Positions 55,132 to 63,628 of a stretch of 64,000 bases of DNA are shown one piece after another. Numbering within the stretch: the first letter of the stretch is position 1; each line of letters begins with the position of its first letter. Source of the stretch: Salinisphaera sp. T31B1 (GTDB lineage: Bacteria; Pseudomonadota; Gammaproteobacteria; Nevskiales; Salinisphaeraceae). Position numbers and translations under genes: made by a program. The DNA is taken from contig NZ_APNH01000004.1 in assembly GCF_040361275.1 (NCBI RefSeq), positions 248,001 through 312,000 on the forward strand. The letters are read 5' to 3'. The notes under the pieces are model-generated. The model saw nothing but the letters and a program-made list of their open reading frames with translations, had not been told where the DNA came from and did not search any database.

Positions 55132-57201
55132 GTGTTTATCATGCACGTTGCCCTGCAGGGCTGTCTTTGTGCCGGCGCGGTCGAATACGGGATCACGGCC
55201 GATACGGGCGGGCATATCCGCTATCTGATGCAACTCGCCGATGCGTCGGCCGCCGACCCGCAGATCGACCGGATCGATATTGTCACCCGTGCCTTCAGTG
55301 CCGACTTCACGTCCGTCGATTATCAGGCGCCATGTGAACACCGCAGCGCCAAGATCCGGGTCGTGCGACTGGCCACGCCTAATCCGGGGTATCTGGCCAA
55401 GGAAGCGCTCTGGCCGGAGTTGCCGGCCTTCACCCGTGCGCTCAACGACTATATCGCAGGTCTGGAGCGAGCGCCCGATGTGGTGCATGCGCACTATGCC
55501 GACGCGGCCGAGGTCGCCGCCGGGGTCAAGGCAGAACACGGTATCGGTTTCGTCTTCACGGCCCATTCGCTGGGACGAGTCAAGCGGCGCCATCAGCCTG
55601 CCGCGGCGGGCGCGGACAGCACGCCGGCGCTGGATCGACGCATCGCCTACGAGGAGCGCGCGCTGAGGGAGGCCGATCTTGTGCTCGCCAGTTCGCGCGA
55701 TGAGGCAGAGATCCAATATGCCGATTATGCTGCCTACGAGCCGGGGCGGATCCGCATACTCGCGCCTGGGATCGATGTCAGCCCGTTCGCCGAGGGCGCG
55801 ATCGGGAGTCAGGTCGATGCCATGCTCGGCCGCTTTCTGAGCGAGCCCGACAAACCGGCCTTGCTCGCCATCGCCAGGCCGGTCAGCCGCAAGAATCTGG
55901 GCGCGCTGATTCGTGCCTACGGCGAGTCGCCGGCGTTGCAGGCACGTGCGAATCTGGTGTTGCTGGCCGGTCATCGCGACCGTATCGACGATCTTGAGGC
56001 TGAGCTGGCTGCGAACCTGCGGGAAATTCTGGCCCTGATCGATCGCTATGATCTGTACGGCAAGATCGCCTACCCCAAGCAGCACGTCGAGGCTGATGTC
56101 CCAGGCGTCTATGCCTGGGCGCGGGCACGCCAGGGGATGTTCGTCAATCCGGCGTTCAACGAACCGTTCGGGCTGACGCTGCTGGAGGCTGCCGCGGCAG
56201 GGCTGCCGGTTATCGCCACCGACAGCGGCGGTCCCAACGACATCATCGAACGGTGCGGCAACGGCTTGTTGATCAACCCCGCCGAGCCGTCGGCAATCAC
56301 CGAGGCCGCGCTCGATCTTCTGGACGATCCGGAGCGATGGCAGCGCTACTCGGCAGCCGGCAAGGCCGCCGTCACCTCCTATGACTGGCACGAACATGCC
56401 CGGCGATATCACGAATTGCTTGGGCGGCTGGCCAACGATACGCCCAGCGTGCGTATCGCACGCAGTCGTGCGCTACTGGTTTCGGATATCGACGGAACGC
56501 TCACCGGCTGTGCGCTTGGGATCGATTCGTTCAACGGCTGGCTGGCGCGGGAGGCCGGGGTGACCTTCGGCGTGGCAACCGGGCGCAGTTTCCACAGCGC
56601 GATGGCGGTACTCGAGGCCAGCGATATCGCCGCGCCGCGGTTTCTGATCACCTCCGTAGGCGCCGAGATTCACTATCTGGCCGAGGACGGCGTGACCTAT
56701 CGACGGGACAGGCGCTGGCATCGCCAGATCGATCGCCACTGGCACCGCGAACGTATTGCGCGCGCGCTCGAGGGGCTGCCGGGGCTCGTGCTGCAGGGCG
56801 CGCTTGAACAGAAGACGCACAAGATCAGTTATCTCGTCGCCGATACGCCTGCCACCCTCGAAGCAGTACGGCTGCGGCTGCATACGGCCGGTCTGGCTTG
56901 CAGCGTCATTCATAGTCACGGGCGCTATCTGGACGTACTGCCGGCTGCGGCCAGCAAGGGTGCGGCGGTAGAGTATCTGCGCCAGCGCCTTGGGCTGGCG
57001 CCGACACAGGTCATGGTTGCCGGCGATTCCGGCAACGATATCGACATGCTGGCCACCAGTGCCTGCCCGATCATCGTGGCCAATTATCGCGACGATCTGG
57101 CTGGCCAGCCGGGTCTGTCCCGCGCCTATCGCGCCGGTCGACCGCATGCCTGGGGCGTGATCGAGGGTGTACGTCACTTCCAGGAGCGGCGCCAGCCGTG
57201 A
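55132..57201 (+). CDS. Sucrose-phosphate synthase–phosphatase fusion (GT4 + HAD-IIB)
   Basis: 689 residues from the GTG at 55132, 9 bases after a perfect AAGGAG; an ATG at 55141 is too far from it. The N-terminal GT-B part has the sucrose-synthase-type ADTGGHIRYLMQLA, VHAHYADAAEVA, RPVSRKNLGAL and FNEPFGLTLLEAAAAGLPVIATDSGGP (EX7E). The last 240 residues are a HAD phosphatase (LLVSDIDGTLTG nucleophile Asp, GDSGNDIDM). Such fusions can make sucrose from UDP-glucose and fructose 6-phosphate in one chain, a compatible solute in salt. Mannosylfructose or glucosylglycerate-type products are alternatives. Confidence 0.82.
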   Translation: MFIMHVALQGCLCAGAVEYGITADTGGHIRYLMQLADASAADPQIDRIDIVTRAFSADFTSVDYQAPCEHRSAKIRVVRLATPNPGYLAKEALWPELPAFTRALNDYIAGLERAPDVVHAHYADAAEVAAGVKAEHGIGFVFTAHSLGRVKRRHQPAAAGADSTPALDRRIAYEERALREADLVLASSRDEAEIQYADYAAYEPGRIRILAPGIDVSPFAEGAIGSQVDAMLGRFLSEPDKPALLAIARPVSRKNLGALIRAYGESPALQARANLVLLAGHRDRIDDLEAELAANLREILALIDRYDLYGKIAYPKQHVEADVPGVYAWARARQGMFVNPAFNEPFGLTLLEAAAAGLPVIATDSGGPNDIIERCGNGLLINPAEPSAITEAALDLLDDPERWQRYSAAGKAAVTSYDWHEHARRYHELLGRLANDTPSVRIARSRALLVSDIDGTLTGCALGIDSFNGWLAREAGVTFGVATGRSFHSAMAVLEASDIAAPRFLITSVGAEIHYLAEDGVTYRRDRRWHRQIDRHWHRERIARALEGLPGLVLQGALEQKTHKISYLVADTPATLEAVRLRLHTAGLACSVIHSHGRYLDVLPAAASKGAAVEYLRQRLGLAPTQVMVAGDSGNDIDMLATSACPIIVANYRDDLAGQPGLSRAYRAGRPHAWGVIEGVRHFQERRQP

Positions 57202-58073
57202 AGGTCAGCGTGTTGACGCTGGTTCGCGGACGCCGCGAGCACCTGATCAATTTTCTTCACGGCCTGAACGCGCAGCAGCGTCCCCCCGACGAGTTGGTGA
57301 TTGCATGGATGCAGCCGGCTCCGCACGCCGGGCTGCCAGCCACCGTTTTTCCCGTCCGTCATGTCATGGTCGACGGACAGTCCCTGCCGCTGGCGGCCGC
57401 GCGTAATCGGGCGGCCGCGGTGGCCCGCCATCCGGGGCTGATCTTTCTGGATGTCGACTGTATCGCTGCGCCGGCGCTGGTCGGCCGTTATGCCGAAGCG
57501 CTCGATCGGGGTCCGGGCCTGTATCTGGGCGAGGTGCGCTATCTGTCCGCAGGCGCGGTGGATCTGGATCCGCACCGGCGGTTGGATTACGACCAGCTGG
57601 CGCGTTCGGGACTGCGTCATCCGGCACGCCCGGCGCCGCCGGCACACGGCGTGCGGGTCGAACCCGATCCGGGGCAGCTGTGGGGGCTGTCCTTTGCCCT
57701 GACCGGCGCGGCCCATCACGCGGCCGGCGGCATGGACGAAGCATATGTCGGCTACGGCGGCGAGGAGACCGACTACGCCCACCGCCTGGCCGCCGCCGGG
57801 CTGCGGTTCTACTGGGTGGCCGATGCGCTGGCCTGGCATCAGCATCATCGTCTGCACCGGCCGCCGTTGCAGCATTTCGAGGCGATCATCGCCAACGCAC
57901 GACGTTTTCACGCTCGCTGGCAGCACTGGTGCATGGATTACTGGCTGGGCCTGTTCGCCGACGCCGGTTTCATCGAGTGGCATCCGCAGGCAACGCGGAT
58001 CCAGGTACGTCGTCATCCCGGCCCGGCGGACATCGATGCCGCACGGCTGGACGACAGCGCGCGCTGGGGCTGA
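57198..58073 (+). CDS. GT2-family glycosyltransferase with galactosyltransferase-type C-terminal motif
   Basis: 291 residues; GTG overlapping the preceding stop (GTGA). VSVLTLVRGRREHL start, FLDVDCIAAP as the DXD region, and a late GMDEAYVGYGGEETDYAHRL, the acidic ED motif of the GT7/GT27-like C-terminal domain. Coupled to the sucrose-phosphate synthase-like gene, it may extend or decorate its product. Confidence 0.84.
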   Translation: MKVSVLTLVRGRREHLINFLHGLNAQQRPPDELVIAWMQPAPHAGLPATVFPVRHVMVDGQSLPLAAARNRAAAVARHPGLIFLDVDCIAAPALVGRYAEALDRGPGLYLGEVRYLSAGAVDLDPHRRLDYDQLARSGLRHPARPAPPAHGVRVEPDPGQLWGLSFALTGAAHHAAGGMDEAYVGYGGEETDYAHRLAAAGLRFYWVADALAWHQHHRLHRPPLQHFEAIIANARRFHARWQHWCMDYWLGLFADAGFIEWHPQATRIQVRRHPGPADIDAARLDDSARWG

Positions 58074-58079
58074 GCTGGA

Positions 58080-59261
58080 TCAGGCCGACCCGGCGCCCAG
58101 TGATTCGCCGATCGGTATCACCCGCGCACCGGCGACCGCCGCCGTCTCGGCGGCATCTGGGCGGGCGTCGGCCCACAGGGTATCGACCCGGCTTTCCAGC
58201 CAGTCGGCGGCATGGCTCGCCGCGTCGGGATCGTACAAACGCATAAGGCGGCTGACGTCCAGGGTTCGCGCCTCGGCCAGCACGGCCTGCCAGCCCTGGA
58301 AATCGCCGGGCCAGCGCGCCATGTGAATGGCCGCGCCAAGCGCGGCCAAACGCTGCGCCTTGCCGGTCTGCTCGTCGAAGTAACGCCATTCCGGCGCGCA
58401 TATGTAGGGCCGCCCGATCTTTGCAATTTCATGCACGGTGTTATCGCCGGCTGAACCAATGACGATGTCCGCGGCCGCGATATAGTCGGCCGGTCGTTTC
58501 ACCCAACCGTGATTGATCAGGTTGGCGAAATCGGTTTCGTGGCCTTCCCGGTGCAGTGGCCCGATCGTGACGAACAAGCTTTCCGGCGCGGCGCGTGCGG
58601 CGACTGTCAACGGCGCGTATGGCGTGCCGGCCCCGCCCCCGCCGGTCAGTGCGAGCACGATCTCGCCCTCGGCAGGCAGCCCCAGGCGGGCGCGGGCGGC
58701 GGCGCGATCTGGCACGCCGTGGTCGTGCGTGCACAGACCGCCGGAATAGAATGTCTTGGCTCGCGCCCACTCGGGGTAATCCGGCTCTTCGATCGCCGGA
58801 TCGTACGGCGCCAGCATGCCTGTGCAACTCTCGTAGGCCGCCAAGTGACCCGGATCGTTGCGCATGCCGTGCATACGGATGGTCACGGCCGGCACGCTGG
58901 CGATACGGGCCAGCAGCGCGAGCTCGGCCGATACATCGATCACGAACAGCCCGATGTCGCGATCGTCGAGATGATCCAGAATCAGACGCATGGATCGTCG
59001 CATCGCGGTCAGTCCCAGCGGCACGCAGTGCATGACCGCCGGCGTGGGCTGCGAGTAAAGGGCTGGCGTGGGAACGGTGGCGCCGATCATGTCCGGCAGG
59101 GCGATGCGTTCGATATCACGCTTGAAGCCGTCGAAAAGGCCGGGGTCGGCAGTGACCACGCTCACCGGCCGCGCGGGATGCATGCGCTCGACGATCGCCA
59201 TGGTTCGCTGGGCGTGCCCGCGTCCCTGATGGTGAACGAAAAAGCAGATGGGTCTACGCAT
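58080..59261 (-). CDS. MurG/UGT-like glycosyltransferase (GT-B)
   Basis: 393 residues from the ATG at 59261. N-terminal ICFFVHHQGRGHAQRTMAI, an N-to-C linker ALTGGGGAGTPYAP, and the C-terminal nucleotide-sugar site IVIGSAGDNTVHEIAKIGRPYICAPEWRYFDEQ, like the D-rich/HxxQ region of GT1/GT28 enzymes. No membrane segment. It converges with the GT2 at 58073 with a 6-base gap, so it shares the island but not the transcript. Confidence 0.82.
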   Translation of the reverse strand: MRRPICFFVHHQGRGHAQRTMAIVERMHPARPVSVVTADPGLFDGFKRDIERIALPDMIGATVPTPALYSQPTPAVMHCVPLGLTAMRRSMRLILDHLDDRDIGLFVIDVSAELALLARIASVPAVTIRMHGMRNDPGHLAAYESCTGMLAPYDPAIEEPDYPEWARAKTFYSGGLCTHDHGVPDRAAARARLGLPAEGEIVLALTGGGGAGTPYAPLTVAARAAPESLFVTIGPLHREGHETDFANLINHGWVKRPADYIAAADIVIGSAGDNTVHEIAKIGRPYICAPEWRYFDEQTGKAQRLAALGAAIHMARWPGDFQGWQAVLAEARTLDVSRLMRLYDPDAASHAADWLESRVDTLWADARPDAAETAAVAGARVIPIGESLGAGSA

Positions 59262-59363
59262 GAATACCGGTCCGTGTCGGCGACAAGCGTCGAGCATACG
59301 TCCGCGCGCGGCCCGGTGAACTGGGTAGTTTGACTGACTCGAGGCCTTTTGCAGACGCGCATG

Positions 59364-59394
59364 AAAAAGCCCGGCACCTTTCGGCAGCCGGGCT
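59364..59394 (-). terminator. Rho-independent terminator of ssrA
   Basis: On the minus strand, AGCCCGG (59394–59388) pairs with CCGGGCT (59374–59368), followed by TTTTC. It lies 25 bases beyond the CCA end of the tmRNA. Confidence 0.85.
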
Positions 59395-59418
59395 CGCGGA
59401 GCCGGGCGGCTCCGGTAT

Positions 59419-59777
59419 TGGTGGAGGCGGCGGGAATCGAACCCGCGTCCGCGGATTCTCCACCCTCGGATCTACATGCTTATACCGTTTTTGGTTGTCG
59501 GCGCAGGTTACCCAACGGGCAGGGAAAACCTGCGCTTAGCTTCGTTTGCTCTTAACGGGTCAGCCCGAAACGGGGCTTTGCCGCGAGTCTATGAGAGTCG
59601 ATACCCGTGACCGGAAGCATAGACACTTGCCGGGCGGGCACTAGCGGGCTTTAAGCCGCTAGAGCGTAGTTGTCGTCGTTCGCAACTAGCTTAGGGTGCA
59701 AACTGATTAACGAGGAAGATTGCAACCTCGGCATGCACCTTGGGTTTTGACATCCGCGTCGAAGCCATGTCGCCCCC
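59419..59777 (-). ncRNA. ssrA: Transfer-messenger RNA (tmRNA)
   Basis: 359 nt. The 5' GGGGGCG (59777–59771) pairs with CGCCTCC before the encoded ACCA at 59419, forming the alanyl acceptor stem; the T-arm reads GGTTCGATTCCC. The tag frame begins with GCG at 59683 and runs to a TAA at 59651, giving ANDDNYALAA. tmRNA, with SmpB, rescues stalled ribosomes and tags the nascent chain for ClpXP. smpB lies about 0.9 kb upstream on the same strand. Confidence 0.96.
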
Positions 59778-59792
59778 GGTCGGAACGCGCAG

Positions 59793-59798
59793 ATTCTA
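59793..59798 (-). promoter_or_regulatory. Putative -10 box of ssrA
   Basis: Reading the minus strand, TAGAAT lies 15 bases before the mature tmRNA 5' end, leaving a short leader for RNase P removal. No good -35 is visible 16–18 bases upstream. Confidence 0.42.
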
Positions 59799-59984
59799 AC
59801 ACAGGCAAATCGGGAATTTGCGAGTCTGCTGGGTAGTGCGCTACCGGCGCGGGCCACGGGCCAGATGAGGCGGCGGGCCAGGCGAACCGGGAACCGGTCC
59901 GGCGCCCGGTTTGCAAGATCATCGTCAGCTCGGCACGGCGCCCGGTGACCGCGCCGGCTTCGCCTGGCGCGCTCGCGACGACGA

Positions 59985-60578
59985 TCAACGCCCCGCGGTC
60001 GCATAGGCTTCGTTGCCGCCGACGTCGGCTACCGCGACCGATCGAATCGGCCAGCACGCAGAACGCGTGGTGGCCTGTTCTGGCCTGCTCACTGCGGGCG
60101 TGGACTGCGGCACTGCTGCGGTTACCGCCACGCCGGCATCGTCTCGCCCATCGGCCAGCATAAAACGGCCGTCGGCGACATACGCTGCGCGGCCCGCCGA
60201 TCGGGTTCGAATGGCGCGCGAACCATCGCCTGGCGTGACCGTGGCGAAATCATCGGCGGTGATGGCGGACGGATGGGCCGTCACCGCATAGCCGCAGCCG
60301 CGCGTTCCCGTAGTGGGAGCGAACCCATCGAACAGGCGGCCACCGTCGGAACTCGACGAACCCCGTTGCCGCGAGGACGGAACGCGCATATGCCGGTTGC
60401 GCGATTCGCGATGCAGATGTCGGGCGCATGCCTGCGACATCCGCTTTCCCGGCGCTGCACCGGTATCGGCTTCGCTCGGTGCCACGGGCGCCGGCGTCGA
60501 GCTGCGTCGTGGCGAACGACTTGTCGTGCGCTGTCCCACGACAGCGCTCAAGATGATGGTGTCGCGCGTCGCGGACAT
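59985..60578 (-). CDS. Hypothetical protein, weak candidate
   Basis: 197 residues from an ATG, rich in Ala, Arg, Ser and Thr, with no motif I recognise, no signal peptide and no membrane segment. Third codon positions in the part I checked are mostly G or C (roughly 70%), but overlapping frames in the same DNA are also open, so this is weak evidence. It could be a lineage-specific gene, a decayed one or noise. Confidence 0.2.
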   Translation of the reverse strand: MSATRDTIILSAVVGQRTTSRSPRRSSTPAPVAPSEADTGAAPGKRMSQACARHLHRESRNRHMRVPSSRQRGSSSSDGGRLFDGFAPTTGTRGCGYAVTAHPSAITADDFATVTPGDGSRAIRTRSAGRAAYVADGRFMLADGRDDAGVAVTAAVPQSTPAVSRPEQATTRSACWPIRSVAVADVGGNEAYATAGR

Positions 60579-60702
60579 CGCTCGAGAGGAGGATGGCCTT
60601 CTGTACTGCTGTGCCGATAATCAGGCCTGCCTCGCCAGTCAGGAGCCGTTGCTGTGCACGCGCATTCGCCAAGCATAGACGAACCCGTTTAGCCGGGTCG
60701 TG

Positions 60703-61182
60703 TCAGGCGTCGCTGCGCATGATCTGGGCCTTGCGGCGGTTCCAGTCCGCTTCCTTCTTGGACTGGCGCTTGTCGTGCTTGGCCTTGCCCTTGGCGAGCG
60801 CGATTTCGAGCTTGGCCTTGCCCCGTTTCCAATACATCGCCAGCGGCACGATCGTATAGCCTTTCTGTTCGGTGGCGCCGATCAGGGTTGCCAGTTCACG
60901 CTCGTGCAACAGCAGTTTGCGCGTGCGGGTCGGATCGACCACTACATGGGTCGAGGCCGATTCCAGCGGCTGAATATGCCCGCCCAGAAGAAATGCTTCG
61001 CCGTCCTTGATCAGTACGTAAGCTTCGGTGATCCGGCCCTTGCCGGCACGCAGTGCCTTGACCTCCCAGCCTTCGAGTACCAACCCGGCTTCCAGGCGTT
61101 CCTCGAGGAAGTAGTCGTGACGCGCACGCTTGTTGAGCGCGATCGTCGCACTGGGCTGTTTGCTGTTTTTTTGCTTTGCCAT
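60703..61182 (-). CDS. smpB: SsrA-binding protein SmpB
   Basis: 159 residues. [49 protein letters not shown] and the C-terminal [16 protein letters not shown] helix-forming tail that enters the ribosomal decoding site. It binds tmRNA and delivers it to stalled ribosomes. The ATG at 61182 is preceded by TATACTAAGCAC, a -10-like box so close that translation may be leaderless, with no visible ribosome-binding site. Confidence 0.96.
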   Translation of the reverse strand: MAKQKNSKQPSATIALNKRARHDYFLEERLEAGLVLEGWEVKALRAGKGRITEAYVLIKDGEAFLLGGHIQPLESASTHVVVDPTRTRKLLLHERELATLIGATEQKGYTIVPLAMYWKRGKAKLEIALAKGKAKHDKRQSKKEADWNRRKAQIMRSDA

Positions 61183-61352
61183 GTGCTTAGTATAGCCGGC
61201 TGACGCAAGCAGACGAGGGATCTTCGAATGGCCAGCGAGCGGGGCGGCATCGGCAATATTCGTCGGGTCGGCATGGCGGACTCGATCGGTCGCCGGCGAT
61301 CGACACGCCGGCGGGCCCATATCCGCGCCGTAGTAACGGGTGCGGCGGCGCG

Positions 61353-62735
61353 GTGAGCCATCCGGTACTGGCCCCCCGATGGTCGTCGTCCACACGGTTC
61401 GTGGTGGTGACCATCGCTGCGCTGTTCAGCCTCAGCAATCTATGGCGACTGCCGTATCTGCTGAGCGAACACGGCGGAGGGGCGTTTCTGCTGGTTTATG
61501 TCCTGGCGCTTGTGACCATGGGGCTGCCCCTGCTCAGCGGCCAGTTACTCATGGCCCGCGGCACAGGCACGGACGTGCCGGGCGTCCTGTCGCACTGGAC
61601 ACGCGACTCGGCGCATTCTCGGCTATGGGTATGGTGCGGTTATCTGGCGGTGGCGGGCGCAGGGCTGCTGCTGGCGGCCTATAGCGTGGTCGCTGCCTGG
61701 GCTCTGGCCTACTGTATGCGCGCGGTCACCGGCGTGCTCGACGGCAGTAGTCTCGATACGGCGCAGGCTCAGTTCGTGGCGTTTGCGCGCGATTCCGAAC
61801 GCGGCTTCGGCTGGCTGCTGCTGTTTTTCTGTTTGTTATGCGCGACGGCCTCGCGCGGGCTGCGGCGCGGCGTGGAACCGGTCATGCGTACGCTGGCGCT
61901 GTGCATGATTGCCGGGCTGATGCTGCTGGGAGTCTCGGCCGTGTTCGACCCGCATGCCGGCTCGGCGGCGCGGGCGATGTTTGCCGTGGACTTCACGGCG
62001 TTGGGCACGCAAGGCGTGTTAGAGGCGCTCTACCAGGCGTTCTTCTCGCTGAGCCTCGGCAGCGGCGTGATCGTGGCATTCGGGGCCTATCTGCCCGACG
62101 ATGCCCGTGTGGTTCGCTTGTCGTTGATCGTGATCCTGGCGGACGTACTCGCCGCGCTGACGTCGGCGTTCGTGCTGGGCGTATTCGTCAGCGGCAGCGG
62201 CATGCATCTGGGCGAGGGCGTTCAGAGCGTGTTCGAGATTCTGCCGGTCGCGCTCGACGGCAGTTGGCGCGCTCCGATCGTATTCGTGCTGGTCGCACTC
62301 GTGTGTGTATCGACCGCGATCGGGCTGTTCGAGCCGGTCGTGCGCACGGTCGAGCGCCGAAGCGGGTTCTCGCGTCTCCGATCGAGCCTGTATGCCGGCC
62401 TGGGCCTCACCCTGGTGGGGCTGCTGGGTTTGATGTCATTCGGTGCGCTGGGAGACTGGCGCCTGCTGGGTTACGACCCGTTTGGCTGGTTGTTGCTGGC
62501 GGCCACACACGTCATCGGGCCGATCTGCGGGCTGCTGTTATGTGTGCTGCTCGGACGCGTGCTCGCACGGCGTCGGCTCGTGGAGGCCTGGCACGCCGAC
62601 GACCGGCCTCGGCGTGCTGTCGGCTTCGCGGTCTGGCATGGGTTGTTACGCTATCCTTGCCGCATCGCACTGGTGGTGATGCTGGCCTACGCACTTGGCG
62701 TGTTCACGCTGGCCAAACGGATCTGGGGGTTATGA
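61353..62735 (+). CDS. Sodium-dependent transporter, NSS/SNF family
   Basis: 460 residues from a GTG, with about eleven to twelve helices. The NSS signature is clear at the start: [38 protein letters not shown] (a variant of GNVWRFPY...NGGGAF). These carriers import amino acids or similar solutes with Na+. It lies divergent from smpB and is coupled by a 4-base overlap to rnfH. Confidence 0.88.
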   Translation: MSHPVLAPRWSSSTRFVVVTIAALFSLSNLWRLPYLLSEHGGGAFLLVYVLALVTMGLPLLSGQLLMARGTGTDVPGVLSHWTRDSAHSRLWVWCGYLAVAGAGLLLAAYSVVAAWALAYCMRAVTGVLDGSSLDTAQAQFVAFARDSERGFGWLLLFFCLLCATASRGLRRGVEPVMRTLALCMIAGLMLLGVSAVFDPHAGSAARAMFAVDFTALGTQGVLEALYQAFFSLSLGSGVIVAFGAYLPDDARVVRLSLIVILADVLAALTSAFVLGVFVSGSGMHLGEGVQSVFEILPVALDGSWRAPIVFVLVALVCVSTAIGLFEPVVRTVERRSGFSRLRSSLYAGLGLTLVGLLGLMSFGALGDWRLLGYDPFGWLLLAATHVIGPICGLLLCVLLGRVLARRRLVEAWHADDRPRRAVGFAVWHGLLRYPCRIALVVMLAYALGVFTLAKRIWGL

Positions 62736-63013
62736 ACGACGCGTCGATCGAAGTCGTACTGGCACTGCCGGGGCGCTGCTGGCGTGAACGCGTGGCCCTG
62801 ACCGCTGGGCTGACCGTAGAGACGGCTGCCACAGCGTCCGGGCTGGCCGGCTTGTGCGAGCGCTTGACCGGTGAACGGCCGGCCTACGGTATCTACGGGC
62901 GCAAGGTCGATGCGCAACAGTCGTTGCGCGTCGGTGATCGGATCGAACTCTATCGAAGCCTGCTGGCCGATCCGCGGGCGCGCCGCCGCGCACGCGCGCG
63001 GGATCAGGGCTAG
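62732..63013 (+). CDS. rnfH: RnfH family protein
   Basis: 93 residues, ubiquitin-like (MoaD/ThiS) fold: IEVVLALPGRCWRERVAL, YGIYGRKVDAQQSLRVGDRIELYRSLLADPRARRR. Family members sit next to smpB–ratA in many gammaproteobacteria (UPF0125). The exact role is unknown. The ATG overlaps the transporter stop. Confidence 0.9.
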   Translation: MNDASIEVVLALPGRCWRERVALTAGLTVETAATASGLAGLCERLTGERPAYGIYGRKVDAQQSLRVGDRIELYRSLLADPRARRRARARDQG

Positions 63014-63025
63014 CCGACAGCTGGC

Positions 63026-63511
63026 TCAGGTACCCGGCAGCGGGGCGCCGATGGTGCTTTCCCGAGCGCCGGGGCCATCGTCATAGGGCCCCAGTTCGTC
63101 GTCGTAAGGGCCGGGGCCATCGTTATCCGGGCCCGGTGAGACCTCGCTCGGCAGAGGGTTATCGTCGTCCAGTCCGGGGGCGCCGTCCATCACGCTGGCG
63201 GTGTATTCGTCATCGCCCTCGATCTGGGCGAGCTGGCCGTTGGCAAAGTACAGGTTCAGCTCGCTCTGGCGCACGTGCGCGCGTGGATCGCGATAATAGA
63301 AGACGTAGTCCCAGCGGTCCTTTTCGAAGCTGCTGTCGATGAGCGACGTGCCCATGACGTACTGGACCTGACGCTTGGTCATGCCGAGCTCGAGCTGACC
63401 GACGTTCTTCGCGGTCACCACGTTGCCCTGGACTACCGGTACCCGGAAGAAGACCGGCAGGCTGCAGGCGGACAGCATCAGCAGCGTGGCTAGCACGAAC
63501 AGTGTTCTCAT
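63026..63511 (-). CDS. bamE: Outer-membrane assembly lipoprotein BamE with long acidic tail
   Basis: 161 residues from the ATG at 63511, against about 110 in E. coli. Signal peptide with lipobox LSAC (Cys16), then the BamE fold: PVVQGNVVTAKNVGQLELGMTKRQVQYVMGTSLI, DRWDYVFYYR and LNLYFANGQLAQIEG. From about residue 110 comes a Pro/Gly/Asp-rich tail with two GPYDD units. BamE is a subunit of the Bam complex that inserts beta-barrels into the outer membrane. Confidence 0.94.
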   Translation of the reverse strand: MRTLFVLATLLMLSACSLPVFFRVPVVQGNVVTAKNVGQLELGMTKRQVQYVMGTSLIDSSFEKDRWDYVFYYRDPRAHVRQSELNLYFANGQLAQIEGDDEYTASVMDGAPGLDDDNPLPSEVSPGPDNDGPGPYDDELGPYDDGPGARESTIGAPLPGT

Positions 63512-63628
63512 ACGACCATAATCCCTGGTGGAACGACGGCCGGTGGCCGTCCGCGTCCGAGATGCGAACCGCATCATACGGCAGGGCTTTTGTGCCTGCC
63601 AAACAGCGTGCTGCTCGGCGAGGCGGGC

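Larger units (their letters stand above)
59778..60702. other. Unassigned 0.9-kb region between ssrA and smpB
   Basis: In many gammaproteobacteria smpB and ssrA are nearly adjacent; here 925 bases separate them. No known family is recognisable on either strand. Several overlapping open frames exist in both directions, which is usual noise in GC-rich DNA; the best is listed separately. I see no integrase, repeat or tRNA-like remnant. Confidence 0.5.

Noticed and set aside
59419-59777. tmRNA as a possible island attachment site
   Set aside because: ssrA 3' ends are common integration targets, but I see no integrase, no repeated copy of the 3' end and ordinary host genes on both sides.
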